DNA of 64,000 nt from Bacteroidota bacterium. GTDB taxonomy: Bacteria; Bacteroidota; Bacteroidia; B-17B0; Aurantibacillaceae. The translations under genes were made by a program, and so were the position numbers. This document shows, piece after piece, positions 42,312 through 51,145 of this stretch. Under the pieces are notes generated by a model, which made no database searches, was not told the DNA's origin, and saw only the letters and a list, made by a program, of their open reading frames with translations. Each line of letters starts with the position of its first letter. The stretch's first letter is position 1. The DNA lies in the NCBI GenBank assembly GCA_947450025.1, contig CANFTW010000005.1, positions 62,001 to 126,000 on the forward strand. The letters run 5' to 3'.

Positions 42312-42776
42312 ATGCAGTCAAAAGCTAAACTAGTAAAAGATTACCTAGCAGAACTTCCTGAAGATCGAGCTCCTTATTTTTCAAAATTAAGAGATGCCAT
42401 TTCAAAAAACATCCCTAAAGGATTTGAAGAATGTATGGGTTACGGTATGGTTGGGTACGTCGTTCCGCATTCATTATTTCCGGAAGGATATCATTGTGAC
42501 CCTAAATTGCCATTACCGTTTGTTAGTATTGGTTCACAAAAAAATTTCATTGTCATTCATCATATGGGATTATATGCGAACCCAAAATTATTAGAATGGT
42601 TTGTAAATGAATACCCTAAACACAGCCAAACGAAATTAGATATGGGAAAAGGATGTATCCGTTTTAAAAAGGTAGATCAAATCCCATATGATTTAATAGC
42701 AGAACTTATCAAAAAAATAACTGTGAAAGATTGGATAAAAATGTATCAAGAAGCCTTTTTAAAAACCAAAAAATAA
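42312..42776 (+). CDS. DUF1801 family protein
   Basis: 154 residues, no signal peptide. KLVKDYLAELPEDRAPYFSKLRDAI, EECMGYGMVGYVVPHS, LPFVSIGSQKNFIVIHHMGLY and GKGCIRFKKVDQIPYDLIAELI together match the DUF1801 (YdhG-like) fold, a small alpha/beta domain seen in cytoplasmic proteins of unknown activity. A TATATTTA box lies about 20 bases upstream. The neighbouring tRNA and porin genes give no functional clue. Confidence 0.85.
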   Translation: MQSKAKLVKDYLAELPEDRAPYFSKLRDAISKNIPKGFEECMGYGMVGYVVPHSLFPEGYHCDPKLPLPFVSIGSQKNFIVIHHMGLYANPKLLEWFVNEYPKHSQTKLDMGKGCIRFKKVDQIPYDLIAELIKKITVKDWIKMYQEAFLKTKK

Positions 42777-42834
42777 TCATCCGTGGACGTTAATCTAATA
42801 TGATTAAATTTACATAATAAACAACAACTGACAC

Positions 42835-44058
42835 ATGAATAGATTTTACAAATTACTAATTTTTATTTATTTACCCTTTCAACAATTCGGTCAAGGATTT
42901 CAGGTAAACCTACAAGGGCAGATACAACAAGGTATGGGAGGAGCGGGAACAGCTTTGATGCAAGATGCCTCTTCTCTATTTTTCAATCCAGGTGGAGCGA
43001 GTTTTGTTCATCAAACATCTGTTAATCTTGGCGTAACACCAACCTTTGCACGTGGTGCTTTTTTAAATGCAAATACCAATGAAATATCTCGCACTAATTC
43101 TCCAGTAAGCACTCCATTTGCAGCATATGGATTATTTGAAATAAAGGATAGTTCAAAATTAAAATTAGGCTTAGCTATTTATACACCATTTGGAAGCACC
43201 GTTCAATGGGAAGATAATTGGACAGGGCGCTTTGCTTTGACTCGTTTAGAATTAAGAGCTATATTTTTTCAACCAACGGTGAGTTATCAAATTAATCGAA
43301 AATTGGGCATAGGAGCAGGATTTGTTTATGCTAATGGAAAAGTAAATTTACAAAAAGACATACCATTAATTGATCCAAATGGAAACTACGGTCATGCTGA
43401 ATTAAATGGTAAAGCCTCTGGATATGGTTTTAATGTTGGAGTATATTTTAAAGCTACGGAAAAATTTTCGATTGGATTAACCTACCGTTCAAAAGTTAAT
43501 ATGAAAGTAAGTGACGGGCAAGCAACATTTAAAGTACCATCCTCAGTTGCAAATAATTTCCCTGATGGGAAATTTGCATCAAGCCTTCCTTTACCAAACG
43601 TAACAACCTTGGGATTAGCATACCAAATCAATGAAAAATTTAATCTTGCATTAGATGTAAACTACGTTGGATGGAAAGCCTATGATACCTTATCATTTGA
43701 TTATGAAAATAATACAACTTCTTTAATTGATACAAAATCTGCAAGAATGTATAAAAATACATTTGCATTCAGAGGAGGTGCTCAATATAAAATCACCAAA
43801 CAATTTACTGCTCGTATTGGATTAGCCTATGGTATAACACCAGTTCAAAATGGCTATGTAACTCCAGAAACTCCTGATGCTAACCGTATTAATTATACAG
43901 CTGGAATTGGCTATGATTTAGGGAAACATTTAAAAATAAATGCATCTTTCTTATTTACTCATTTAGAAAGGATGGATACAAATCTTGAAACAAATTTAAG
44001 CGGAACGTTTAAAACTAACGTTTGTGCTCCTGGTATTTCTATTGGATATAAATTTTAA
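42835..44058 (+). CDS. OmpP1/FadL family outer-membrane transporter
   Basis: 407 residues with a signal peptide (QQFGQ, residues 17-21). A 14-strand barrel whose N-terminal hatch has GQIQQGMGGAGTALMQDASSLFFNPGGASFV, the FadL signature where the N-terminus plugs the pore. Strand repeats include NWTGRFALTRLELRAIFFQPTVSYQINRKLGIGAGFVYANGK and a final ...GISIGYKF with a terminal Phe, as required for barrel insertion. It passes hydrophobic substrates such as fatty acids or alkanes. An SGNH-like lipoprotein begins 11 bases later and is probably co-transcribed. Confidence 0.93.
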   Translation: MNRFYKLLIFIYLPFQQFGQGFQVNLQGQIQQGMGGAGTALMQDASSLFFNPGGASFVHQTSVNLGVTPTFARGAFLNANTNEISRTNSPVSTPFAAYGLFEIKDSSKLKLGLAIYTPFGSTVQWEDNWTGRFALTRLELRAIFFQPTVSYQINRKLGIGAGFVYANGKVNLQKDIPLIDPNGNYGHAELNGKASGYGFNVGVYFKATEKFSIGLTYRSKVNMKVSDGQATFKVPSSVANNFPDGKFASSLPLPNVTTLGLAYQINEKFNLALDVNYVGWKAYDTLSFDYENNTTSLIDTKSARMYKNTFAFRGGAQYKITKQFTARIGLAYGITPVQNGYVTPETPDANRINYTAGIGYDLGKHLKINASFLFTHLERMDTNLETNLSGTFKTNVCAPGISIGYKF

Positions 44059-44068
44059 AAAACACTTT

Positions 44069-45388
44069 ATGACATTTTATAAAATAGCAATTTTAGCCAT
44101 CAGTTCAACCCTAATTGTTAGCTGTAAACCAAAATTTAATGTACCTGAATCAGAGCAAGGTAATATTAATGTTTCCAACTATGTGGCCATCGGAAGCTCA
44201 ATGACTGCTGGATATGCAGATGGGGCCTTATCTTATGATGCTCAAAAAAATTCGTATGCCAATTTATTATCCGAACAATTAAAATACATTGGAGCAAACG
44301 AATTTAAAATTCCATTTATATCCATCAATTCAATCGGAATTGGCAATACTAATAATGCACCTTCTGTTTTAGGTAACAGAACAGATTGTCAAGGTGTCGT
44401 ATCTTTAGGGCCAGTAAAATTAGCAACACAAGGCGACCTATCTGTTTTTTCTACAAATGTATATAACAGCCAAGGACCATTTAATAATTTTGGTGTTCCA
44501 GATATTAAGGTAACTGATTTTAGTATGAATGGTTATAGTAATCCTTTTTATCAAAGAATGGCCTCAAGCTCAACATCATCTGTTTTATCAGATATCACTG
44601 CTCAAAATCCAACCTTTTTTACAATGATGCTTGGATTAAATGATGTATTAAATTATGCCTTAAAAGGTGCGGCATCAGAAAGCATCACACCTATAAATGG
44701 TCCTGTAGGGATTGGTTTTGAAACCAGCGTGAATGACATTATCAATAAACTAACCGCAAATGGTGCTAAAGGAGCAATTGCAAACATACCTAGTATTAAA
44801 ACCATGGCTTATTTTAATACCATTGCTTGGAACGCTTTAAAATTAGATGCAACGAATGCTGAAGCCTTAACACAATTTTACTCAACCTTGAGTCCTACAG
44901 TTAATTTTCAAGAAGGTAACAACGGATTTATTATTGCAGATGCTACTCAACCATTTGGTTATAGACAAGCTGTGGAAGGTGAATTTATTTTATTAAATAT
45001 TCCTTTAGATTCAGTAAAATGCAATAAAATGGGATCTCTTGTTATTATACCAGACCAATACGTATTAACTTTAGCTGAAATTAATACGATTGAAAATACT
45101 ATTAATAACTATAATACCATTTTACAAAATATTGCAAGTGCAAAGGGATTAGCATTTGTGGATATCAATGCTTTTTTCTCAAAAATGAAAACTGGCTTTA
45201 CCTATAACGGAGTCACAATAAATGCAAATTATGTATCTGGTGGAGCCTACTCATTAGATGGTTTAAATTTAACCCCTAGAGGAAATGCACTTTTAGCAAA
45301 TGAATTTATAAAAGCTATCAATCAAATGTATCAATCTTCTATTCCCGAATTAGTTGCTACCAAATACCCTGGCGTTATATTTCCCTAA
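44069..45388 (+). CDS. SGNH/GDSL-hydrolase-like lipoprotein with altered active site
   Basis: 439 residues from ATG 44069. The longer frame from ATG 44024 overlaps the porin gene and would spoil the signal. MTFYKIAILAISSTLIVSC makes C19 the lipidation site. Block I is YVAIGSSMTAGYADG (S44 as nucleophile), block III MLGLNDVLNYA, and block V SLDGLNLTPRGNALLANE. In active family members block V reads D-x-x-H; here it is D397-G-L-N400, so the catalytic His is replaced by Asn. The protein may be an inactive binding partner of the FadL-type porin, or use another base. Confidence 0.85.
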   Translation: MTFYKIAILAISSTLIVSCKPKFNVPESEQGNINVSNYVAIGSSMTAGYADGALSYDAQKNSYANLLSEQLKYIGANEFKIPFISINSIGIGNTNNAPSVLGNRTDCQGVVSLGPVKLATQGDLSVFSTNVYNSQGPFNNFGVPDIKVTDFSMNGYSNPFYQRMASSSTSSVLSDITAQNPTFFTMMLGLNDVLNYALKGAASESITPINGPVGIGFETSVNDIINKLTANGAKGAIANIPSIKTMAYFNTIAWNALKLDATNAEALTQFYSTLSPTVNFQEGNNGFIIADATQPFGYRQAVEGEFILLNIPLDSVKCNKMGSLVIIPDQYVLTLAEINTIENTINNYNTILQNIASAKGLAFVDINAFFSKMKTGFTYNGVTINANYVSGGAYSLDGLNLTPRGNALLANEFIKAINQMYQSSIPELVATKYPGVIFP

Positions 45389-45482
45389 CTAAATAGTTTA
45401 GCAATTCTTTAAAAAACCTTTACTAAACACTAAAATGATTTAAAATAATTTATTAAATTTATCATAACCTAAACTATACACA

Positions 45483-46799
45483 ATGAAGAAAATTTACCTA
45501 TTAACACTTTCTACTTTAACCTTTTTCAGTTCCATAAAAGCACAATCACCATGCGCTACAGGACGATATGCATCAGATACCTTTACAAGTGTATCAACTA
45601 GCAGCGTAGCCTATGGATCTAATGTTGGAGCTGGATCCACAGTTCCTCAAACGCTTACCATGGATATTTACCAACCAACTGGTGATGCAGAAACTAAGCG
45701 TCCACTTATTATCTGGGCGCATGGAGGGAGTTTTCAAACAGGTAGCAGCGCGGATGGTGATGTTGTTGCCTTATCGCAAGCTTTCGCAAAAAAAGGTTAT
45801 GTATGCGCATCGATTAATTATCGATTAGGATTTTTTCCTTTGGATTCTGTGAATGCGATTAAAGCAGTTTTAAGAGCCGTTCAAGATATGAAGGCGTCTG
45901 TTCGTTTTTTTTATAAAGATAAATTAACTACTGATTCCTATAAAATTGATACTAATAACATTTTTATTGGAGGTAGCTCTGCTGGAGCCATCACAGCTTT
46001 ACACATGGCATACTTAGATAAATCCTGTGAAATTAATTATTATATTTCTCCAAGCGTATTAAGTTCATTAGGAGGAATGGAAGGATATAGTGGGAATCAA
46101 TGTTATTCTTCTAAGGTAAAAGGAGTTATTAATTTATGTGGAGCTATAGGCAGATATGGTTGGATTGAACCAGGTGATGTTCCATTCTGCTCAATGCACG
46201 GAACGATTGACGGAACTGTAAAATACAATAGAGGAATTGTTAATCCTGGTGTTCCAATTTTATTATTAGACGGAAGTAGAATGTTAAAAGAACATGCTAA
46301 TGCCATTGGGATAAATAACCCATTTTATACTTGGTACGGAAAAAATCATGTGCCTTATGCAACCTCAACCCAATACATGGATACCACAATTAGTTTTGTA
46401 CGAGATTTTTTAATTTCGCGCTTAGGCTGCACTGATGCGGCATTACTTCCAGAAAATACACCTGCACAAACGGCAACATTATATGCTTTTACTACTTGTA
46501 CCGTAAACGTTCCTTTTAATTGTTCATCGGCGGTAAGTGTTCAAGAATTAAGTCAAAACGCAGTCATATCTGAAGTATATCCTAATCCTTCTGAAAGTAA
46601 TATGACTATTGTATTTGCCAATAAAAATACTTCTCACCATATAGAATTATTTGATGTGACAGGAAAATTAATCAGTTCTGAATCAACTGAAAATGCTCAA
46701 TTTATAATTCAAAAAAATAATTTATCAATTGGATTATACTTTTTAAAAGTGACTAATAAAACAGGTGAAACAACTACTCAAAAGGTAATTTTCAAATAA
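45483..46799 (+). CDS. Secreted alpha/beta-hydrolase (carboxylesterase-like) with T9SS type A sorting domain
   Basis: 438 residues. The signal peptide ends KAQ (19-21). The catalytic domain (~25-330) has the oxyanion HGG at 80-82, nucleophile S166 in FIGGSSAGAIT, an Asp in HGTIDGTVKY and a His in KNHVPY, so the triad is complete. The overall plan is BD-FAE/carboxylesterase type B-like. The last ~85 residues (VYPNPSESNMTIVF, FDVTGKLISSE, SIGLYFLKV) form a type A sorting domain, so the enzyme should be surface-exposed or released by T9SS. The substrate, a polysaccharide or lipid ester, is not known. Confidence 0.88.
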   Translation: MKKIYLLTLSTLTFFSSIKAQSPCATGRYASDTFTSVSTSSVAYGSNVGAGSTVPQTLTMDIYQPTGDAETKRPLIIWAHGGSFQTGSSADGDVVALSQAFAKKGYVCASINYRLGFFPLDSVNAIKAVLRAVQDMKASVRFFYKDKLTTDSYKIDTNNIFIGGSSAGAITALHMAYLDKSCEINYYISPSVLSSLGGMEGYSGNQCYSSKVKGVINLCGAIGRYGWIEPGDVPFCSMHGTIDGTVKYNRGIVNPGVPILLLDGSRMLKEHANAIGINNPFYTWYGKNHVPYATSTQYMDTTISFVRDFLISRLGCTDAALLPENTPAQTATLYAFTTCTVNVPFNCSSAVSVQELSQNAVISEVYPNPSESNMTIVFANKNTSHHIELFDVTGKLISSESTENAQFIIQKNNLSIGLYFLKVTNKTGETTTQKVIFK

Positions 46800-46817
46800 G
46801 TAATTATTACAATGATT

Positions 46818-46850
46818 TAAAGCCCGAATAACTATTCGGGCTTTTTTTAT
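46818..46850 (+). terminator. Intrinsic terminator after the secreted esterase
   Basis: AAAGCCCGAATA pairs with TATTCGGGCTTT, followed by a T run. Confidence 0.88.
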
Positions 46851-46885
46851 TTTCTGCTATCAGATAAACTATTAATTTTATATCG

Positions 46886-47398
46886 ATGTTTGCAATTATT
46901 GATATAGAAACTTGCGGAGGGAAATTTGATTATCCCAAAGGGCGAATTACAGAAATTTGCATTTTAATTCATGATGGTTTACAAGTCACCGAAAAGTTCT
47001 CAAGCCTTATTAATCCAGAATGCTACATTTCTCCTTTGTATACAAATATCACGGGTATTACTAATCAAATGGTAGCCAATGCACCTAAATTTCATGAGAT
47101 TGCAAATACTATTTTAACCTTAACCGAAAATCGAACTTTTGTAGCACATAACGTGAGTTTTGATTACAATTTTATTAAAGGAGAATTTGCTTCAATAGGG
47201 TATGATTACGATCGTGAGAAATTATGTACTGTAAAATTGAGCCGAAAATTAATCCCCGGTAAAAAAACATATAGCCTAGGGCCTTTGTGCGAATCATTAG
47301 GAATTAATAATCAAGCCAGGCATCGCGCTGAAGGCGACGCGCTAGCAACCGCTGAATTATTTAATATATTGCTTCAAATAAAAAGTATGAATAAGTAG
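46886..47398 (+). CDS. DnaQ-like 3'-5' exonuclease
   Basis: 170 residues with the DEDDh layout: D6-I-E8 in FAIIDIETCGG, Asp in FVAHNVSFDYNFI, and H-x4-D in RHRAEGDALATAEL, which coordinate two metal ions. It resembles DNA polymerase III epsilon. Many Bacteroidota proteins of this type continue into a GIY-YIG nuclease domain; here the chain stops after the exonuclease domain. It may proofread or act in repair. An RfbD-like reductase begins 30 bases on. Confidence 0.88.
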   Translation: MFAIIDIETCGGKFDYPKGRITEICILIHDGLQVTEKFSSLINPECYISPLYTNITGITNQMVANAPKFHEIANTILTLTENRTFVAHNVSFDYNFIKGEFASIGYDYDREKLCTVKLSRKLIPGKKTYSLGPLCESLGINNQARHRAEGDALATAELFNILLQIKSMNK

Positions 47399-47428
47399 TC
47401 GTATTTTGTTGTTTTTGTATATTTACAC

Positions 47429-48361
47429 ATGCAAAAAATATTAATTACAGGCTCTAATGGGTTACTTGGACAAAAATTAGTATACAAACTAAAAGATAAG
47501 GCTAACGTATTATGCATTGCCACCGCTCGTGGCGAGAACAGATTAGTCAATAAATCTGGATACGAATATGCGGAGTTAGATATTACTAGCTTAGAACATG
47601 TTGAGGCTGTATTTAGTCAATTTATGCCAGATATCATTATCAACACAGCGGCTATGACCAATGTGGATGCATGTGAAACAGATAGAGATGGAGCGTATCT
47701 TTTAAATACAATATCTGTGAAAAATCAAGTAGAGGTTTTAGAGAATTTACAAAAAGAGAATCCAAACTATAAACCTCACCTTATTCATCTCTCCACTGAT
47801 TTTATTTTTGATGGTACACATGGGCCTTTAGATGAAACAGAAAAACCAAACCCACTAAGCTATTATGCTGAAACAAAACTAGAAGCTGAAAAAATAGTAC
47901 AATCATCGTCTTTACATTGGGCTATAGCGCGTACAGTTTTAGTATATGGCATTGTAGACAGCATGAGCAGAAGCAATATTGTATTATGGGTAAAGCAAAA
48001 TTTAGAACAAGGAAAAACAATTAATGTAGTTGATGACCAATACAGAACTCCTACTCTAGCTGAAGATTTAGCAGATGGATGTATACTCATTGCGGAGAAA
48101 AAAGCGAGTGGAATTTATAATATTTCTGGTAAAGATTTTTTAAATATTTTAGAGGTAGCTCATTTAGTAGCAGATTATTACAAATTGGATAAATCGTTAA
48201 TTAAACCCTCAAAATCTGCCGACATTAAACAACCTGCTAAACGCCCACCAATTACTGGATTTATTATCGATAAAGCAAAACGCGATTTAGGTTATAACCC
48301 GCATAGTTTTGTAGAAGGCATAAAATTTTTAGAAGAGCAATTAAAACAAATGGGATTTTAA
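47429..48361 (+). CDS. RfbD-like SDR family oxidoreductase
   Basis: 310 residues. An extended short-chain dehydrogenase with the NAD(P) loop GSNGLLGQK, the VDACETD block, STDFIFDGTHGPLDE and the YxxxK motif in SYYAETKLEAEK. This layout fits dTDP-4-dehydrorhamnose reductase (RfbD), but no rfbA, rfbB or rfbC is adjacent, so the sugar could be another nucleotide hexose. The C-terminal part (YRTPTLAEDLADGCI, GIYNISGKDFLNILE) is the substrate-binding domain. It is a cytoplasmic enzyme. Confidence 0.85.
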   Translation: MQKILITGSNGLLGQKLVYKLKDKANVLCIATARGENRLVNKSGYEYAELDITSLEHVEAVFSQFMPDIIINTAAMTNVDACETDRDGAYLLNTISVKNQVEVLENLQKENPNYKPHLIHLSTDFIFDGTHGPLDETEKPNPLSYYAETKLEAEKIVQSSSLHWAIARTVLVYGIVDSMSRSNIVLWVKQNLEQGKTINVVDDQYRTPTLAEDLADGCILIAEKKASGIYNISGKDFLNILEVAHLVADYYKLDKSLIKPSKSADIKQPAKRPPITGFIIDKAKRDLGYNPHSFVEGIKFLEEQLKQMGF

Positions 48362-48394
48362 AATAAATGGTTTTGGTAACTGAGCTAGTAGAAG

Positions 48395-49003
48395 CTACCA
48401 CTTACATTTACAACTAGGCGACATATAAACTTTTGCCTTAGGTAACATATTAATAATTGAATTCTGCACTTCGTCACTGATAAGAATATTTCGTAAATCT
48501 AAAACTCTTAGTGATTTTAAATTAGAAAAGGTTGCGGGATATTCACTAAAATTATTACTCCATAAATCTAATATTTCTAGCTTTTCTAAATTACCAATCT
48601 GAGGAGGCAAGCTTTCTAAATCATTTTGATTTAAATTAAGATATGTTAATTGAGATAATTGACCAATCTCTTTAGGAACCCGTTCAAGACCTGTTTTACT
48701 ACAAGCTAAATATTGCAATTGGCTTAGCATAAAAATACTATCAGGCAATTCTTTAATTGTGTTTTTACTTATATCTAAATATTGCAAATTTTTAAACTGC
48801 AATATCTCTAACGGAAATGTTTTTAGATGTTGCTTTCTTAAAACCAATTTAATAACGGTATCTGGATTTTTTAAAGCTTCTTGAATAGACACATGACCTT
48901 GCATGGTATCTAGTGTTAATGAATCTAGTAACTGAGCTGGAGATTTATGAACCGCAAAAGTTAATAAGCAAATGAAACATATTTTATAATACAAATTATA
49001 CAT
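48395..49003 (-). CDS. Exported leucine-rich repeat protein
   Basis: 202 residues with a signal peptide (residues 1-23, ending SPAQ). From about residue 50 it has five to six 23-residue LRRs of the LxxLxLxxNxLxxLPxxIxxLxx type (LQYLDISKNTIKELP, LTYLNLNQNDLESLP, LEILDLWSNNFSEYP). It ends in a short Cys-containing tail (SCKCKW). The ATG at 49003 lies 8 bases inside the ribF reading frame, so translation is probably coupled. It is a protein-interaction scaffold in the periplasm or outside; the partner is unknown. Confidence 0.85.
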   Translation of the reverse strand: MYNLYYKICFICLLTFAVHKSPAQLLDSLTLDTMQGHVSIQEALKNPDTVIKLVLRKQHLKTFPLEILQFKNLQYLDISKNTIKELPDSIFMLSQLQYLACSKTGLERVPKEIGQLSQLTYLNLNQNDLESLPPQIGNLEKLEILDLWSNNFSEYPATFSNLKSLRVLDLRNILISDEVQNSIINMLPKAKVYMSPSCKCKW

Positions 49004-49919
49004 GGCTGCAAGCTATTTTATCATTCGCTAAGGCTGATTTCAGTTCATCTAAGTTAGCAAATTTTTTTTCATCTCGAATACGTTTAACAAATTCTACGCT
49101 TATTGTTTTTCCATAAACATCTTCATTAAAATCAAAAATATTGACTTCAATTTTTATGGATTGATCTGAATCGGTTGTTGGATTCGTTCCAATATTAAGC
49201 ATTCCTCTATAGCGATTATTTTCTATTTTTACATCGACCGCATAAACACCTATTTTAGGAATTAATTTATCAGCGTCCTTAATCAATAAATTAGCAGTAG
49301 GATAGCCAATTGTTTTACCTAGCTGCTTGCCTTTAATAACATCGCCAGTCATAAAAAATGAATAGCCTAAAAATTCATTAGCCGTTTGAATATCACCTTC
49401 TTCAATTGCTTTTCTAATGCGAGTACTACTCACATTTAATTGATTAATTTCCTGCGCAGGAATTTCTTCTACTATAAAATGATATTGTTCTGAAAGTTTT
49501 TTTAAAGTTTCAATATTACCTTCTCTATTACTTCCAAATCGATGATCATAACCAATGACCAATGTTTTAGTTTTCAATCCTTTGATAATGATTTCAGAAA
49601 CATATTTTTCTGCCTGCATCTGCGAAAACTCTTTTGTAAAAGAGAACACTAATATATGGTCAACACCATAGTGTTTTAATACTTCACATTTTTCTTGAGT
49701 AGTTGTAATTAATTTTAGATCTTTTTGTTCAGGAAATAAAACTTTACGAGGATGAGGGTCAAACGTAAATACAACAACATCTCCGCCCTTTTGTTTCTTT
49801 AATTCCATCAAACGTTTTATAATTTTTTGATGTCCCAAATGAACACCATCAAACGTTCCAATGGTAACAATAGAATGGTTTAATTTTTCTAATTCGGATA
49901 TATGATGATAGATACTCAC
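48996..49919 (-). CDS. ribF: Bifunctional riboflavin kinase / FAD synthetase
   Basis: 307 residues. It converts riboflavin to FMN and then FAD. The N-terminal adenylyltransferase domain has TIGTFDGVHLGHQKI, the FDPHPRKVLFPE block, and SSTRIRKAIEEG. The C-terminal flavokinase domain starts near residue 183 (GDVIKGKQLGKTIGYPTANL), with RGMLNIGTNPTT and EVNIFDFNEDVYGK. It is the first gene of a pair with the LRR gene. Confidence 0.97.
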   Translation of the reverse strand: MSIYHHISELEKLNHSIVTIGTFDGVHLGHQKIIKRLMELKKQKGGDVVVFTFDPHPRKVLFPEQKDLKLITTTQEKCEVLKHYGVDHILVFSFTKEFSQMQAEKYVSEIIIKGLKTKTLVIGYDHRFGSNREGNIETLKKLSEQYHFIVEEIPAQEINQLNVSSTRIRKAIEEGDIQTANEFLGYSFFMTGDVIKGKQLGKTIGYPTANLLIKDADKLIPKIGVYAVDVKIENNRYRGMLNIGTNPTTDSDQSIKIEVNIFDFNEDVYGKTISVEFVKRIRDEKKFANLDELKSALANDKIACSHV

Positions 49920-49946
49920 AAAAAATAGTGACTAAAGATACAAGAT

Positions 49947-51104
49947 TTAAAATACTTTCACGCTACCATTTTTAATAATGTAATCTACGCCATTAATGTT
50001 GAATTTTTTATCTGTGCTTTGTTTCATTAAATCTGTAATATCTTGTTCAATGGTATGCACAGATCCTTTTGTTTTATAAGCTAAATTTAAATAATCTTCA
50101 TTTATTTCCATCCCTTCATATACCCCACATAAAACAACCCGAACAGGCACTTTAATGCGGGCTAACAATTTAATATCCCTTGCTTTGGCCCAATTATCAG
50201 CAATTAAAATCACATCATCTACTTTACCGCTTTTATTTAAACCAAATATAATTGCTTCAACAGGATTTTCAGGAGCATCCCCACCCTGCCCTTTTTTAAT
50301 GGTTAACTCCATCGTAGAAATAAGTTCATCAACTGTTTTAGCTTTGCAATGGTATAATCCACCGGTTGCTCCTATTTTTTTGTCTTCATCTAGCTTTTTA
50401 TCTCCATCATTAAAAAAAACAAAATGTTGACTTGTAGTATCTTTCATGAAGTGCAATTTTAACCAAGTGCTCATTTGTTGAGCGTAAGGGTACATACTGC
50501 CTGTTAAGTCGGCTACAATTAATTTATTTTTCCAATGTTTGTTTCTATTTAACACATTAAACACAACGTTATTCATTGTATCAGAAATGTTTGGCTCTAA
50601 ATTAGTTTCATTATCAGTGCTTCTACTTTCAAAAGAAAAAAGGCCATTTTTATCATACATTTTATAATATCCATCTAGATTGCCTTTTCTAAATTTTCCC
50701 TCGGCCTTAACCCTTCCATTTGGATAGTATTCTAACTCTAAGCCCTCTTTTAAACCATTTTTATAATTCTCATAAACTTCTTTTTTACATTTTTTTGAAT
50801 AATAAATAGAAGGGCCGTCTAGTAATCCATCCTTATAATAAGCCTCTAACTCCAAACAATCAGGATCATCAAACCAATTGATTTCCAAACCTTGTTTTTT
50901 ATTGTTTTTATAAAAAACTTCACTTTTTAAATCCCCATTTGACCAAAATTCTTTCCATATACCTTGCTTTAGCGTATCCTTATCAAGGATATTAATCGTG
51001 TCATTTTCATATATTTTATAACTCATGGCAGACTGCGCCTTCGTACTATATGCAAATAAGAGAGCATAAATAAACAGGATATATACAAAAAGTTGACTTT
51101 TCAC
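49947..51104 (-). CDS. Secreted MORN-repeat and von Willebrand A fusion protein
   Basis: 385 residues from GTG 51104, which gives a good signal peptide (ends TKAQ, 21-24). Residues ~47-160 carry five or six MORN-like strands (GIWKEFWSNGDLKSEVFY, GLEINWFDD, GPSIYYSKK, GLELEYYPNGRVKAEGKF, DGYYKMYDKNG), as in YwqK-type antitoxin-like proteins. Residues ~193-370 are a vWA fold: the MIDAS start is D199-L-T-G-S203 in IVADLTGSMYPY, with a later DDVILIADNWA strand. A metal-dependent adhesion function is inference; I know of no characterised protein with this order. Confidence 0.8.
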   Translation of the reverse strand: MKSQLFVYILFIYALLFAYSTKAQSAMSYKIYENDTINILDKDTLKQGIWKEFWSNGDLKSEVFYKNNKKQGLEINWFDDPDCLELEAYYKDGLLDGPSIYYSKKCKKEVYENYKNGLKEGLELEYYPNGRVKAEGKFRKGNLDGYYKMYDKNGLFSFESRSTDNETNLEPNISDTMNNVVFNVLNRNKHWKNKLIVADLTGSMYPYAQQMSTWLKLHFMKDTTSQHFVFFNDGDKKLDEDKKIGATGGLYHCKAKTVDELISTMELTIKKGQGGDAPENPVEAIIFGLNKSGKVDDVILIADNWAKARDIKLLARIKVPVRVVLCGVYEGMEINEDYLNLAYKTKGSVHTIEQDITDLMKQSTDKKFNINGVDYIIKNGSVKVF

Positions 51105-51126
51105 TACCTAAAATTGCTTAAATTTG
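51093..51126 (+). promoter_or_regulatory. Promoter of pheS
   Basis: TTG (51093-51095), a 23-base spacer, and TAAATTTG (51119-51126), 19 bases before ATG 51146. It lies within the 5' end of the divergent MORN-vWA gene. Confidence 0.45.
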
Positions 51127-51145
51127 ACATCATTATCAAATTATT

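Noticed and set aside
47429-48361. A rhamnose biosynthesis locus
   Set aside because: Only the RfbD-like reductase is present; rfbA, rfbB and rfbC are absent from the window.
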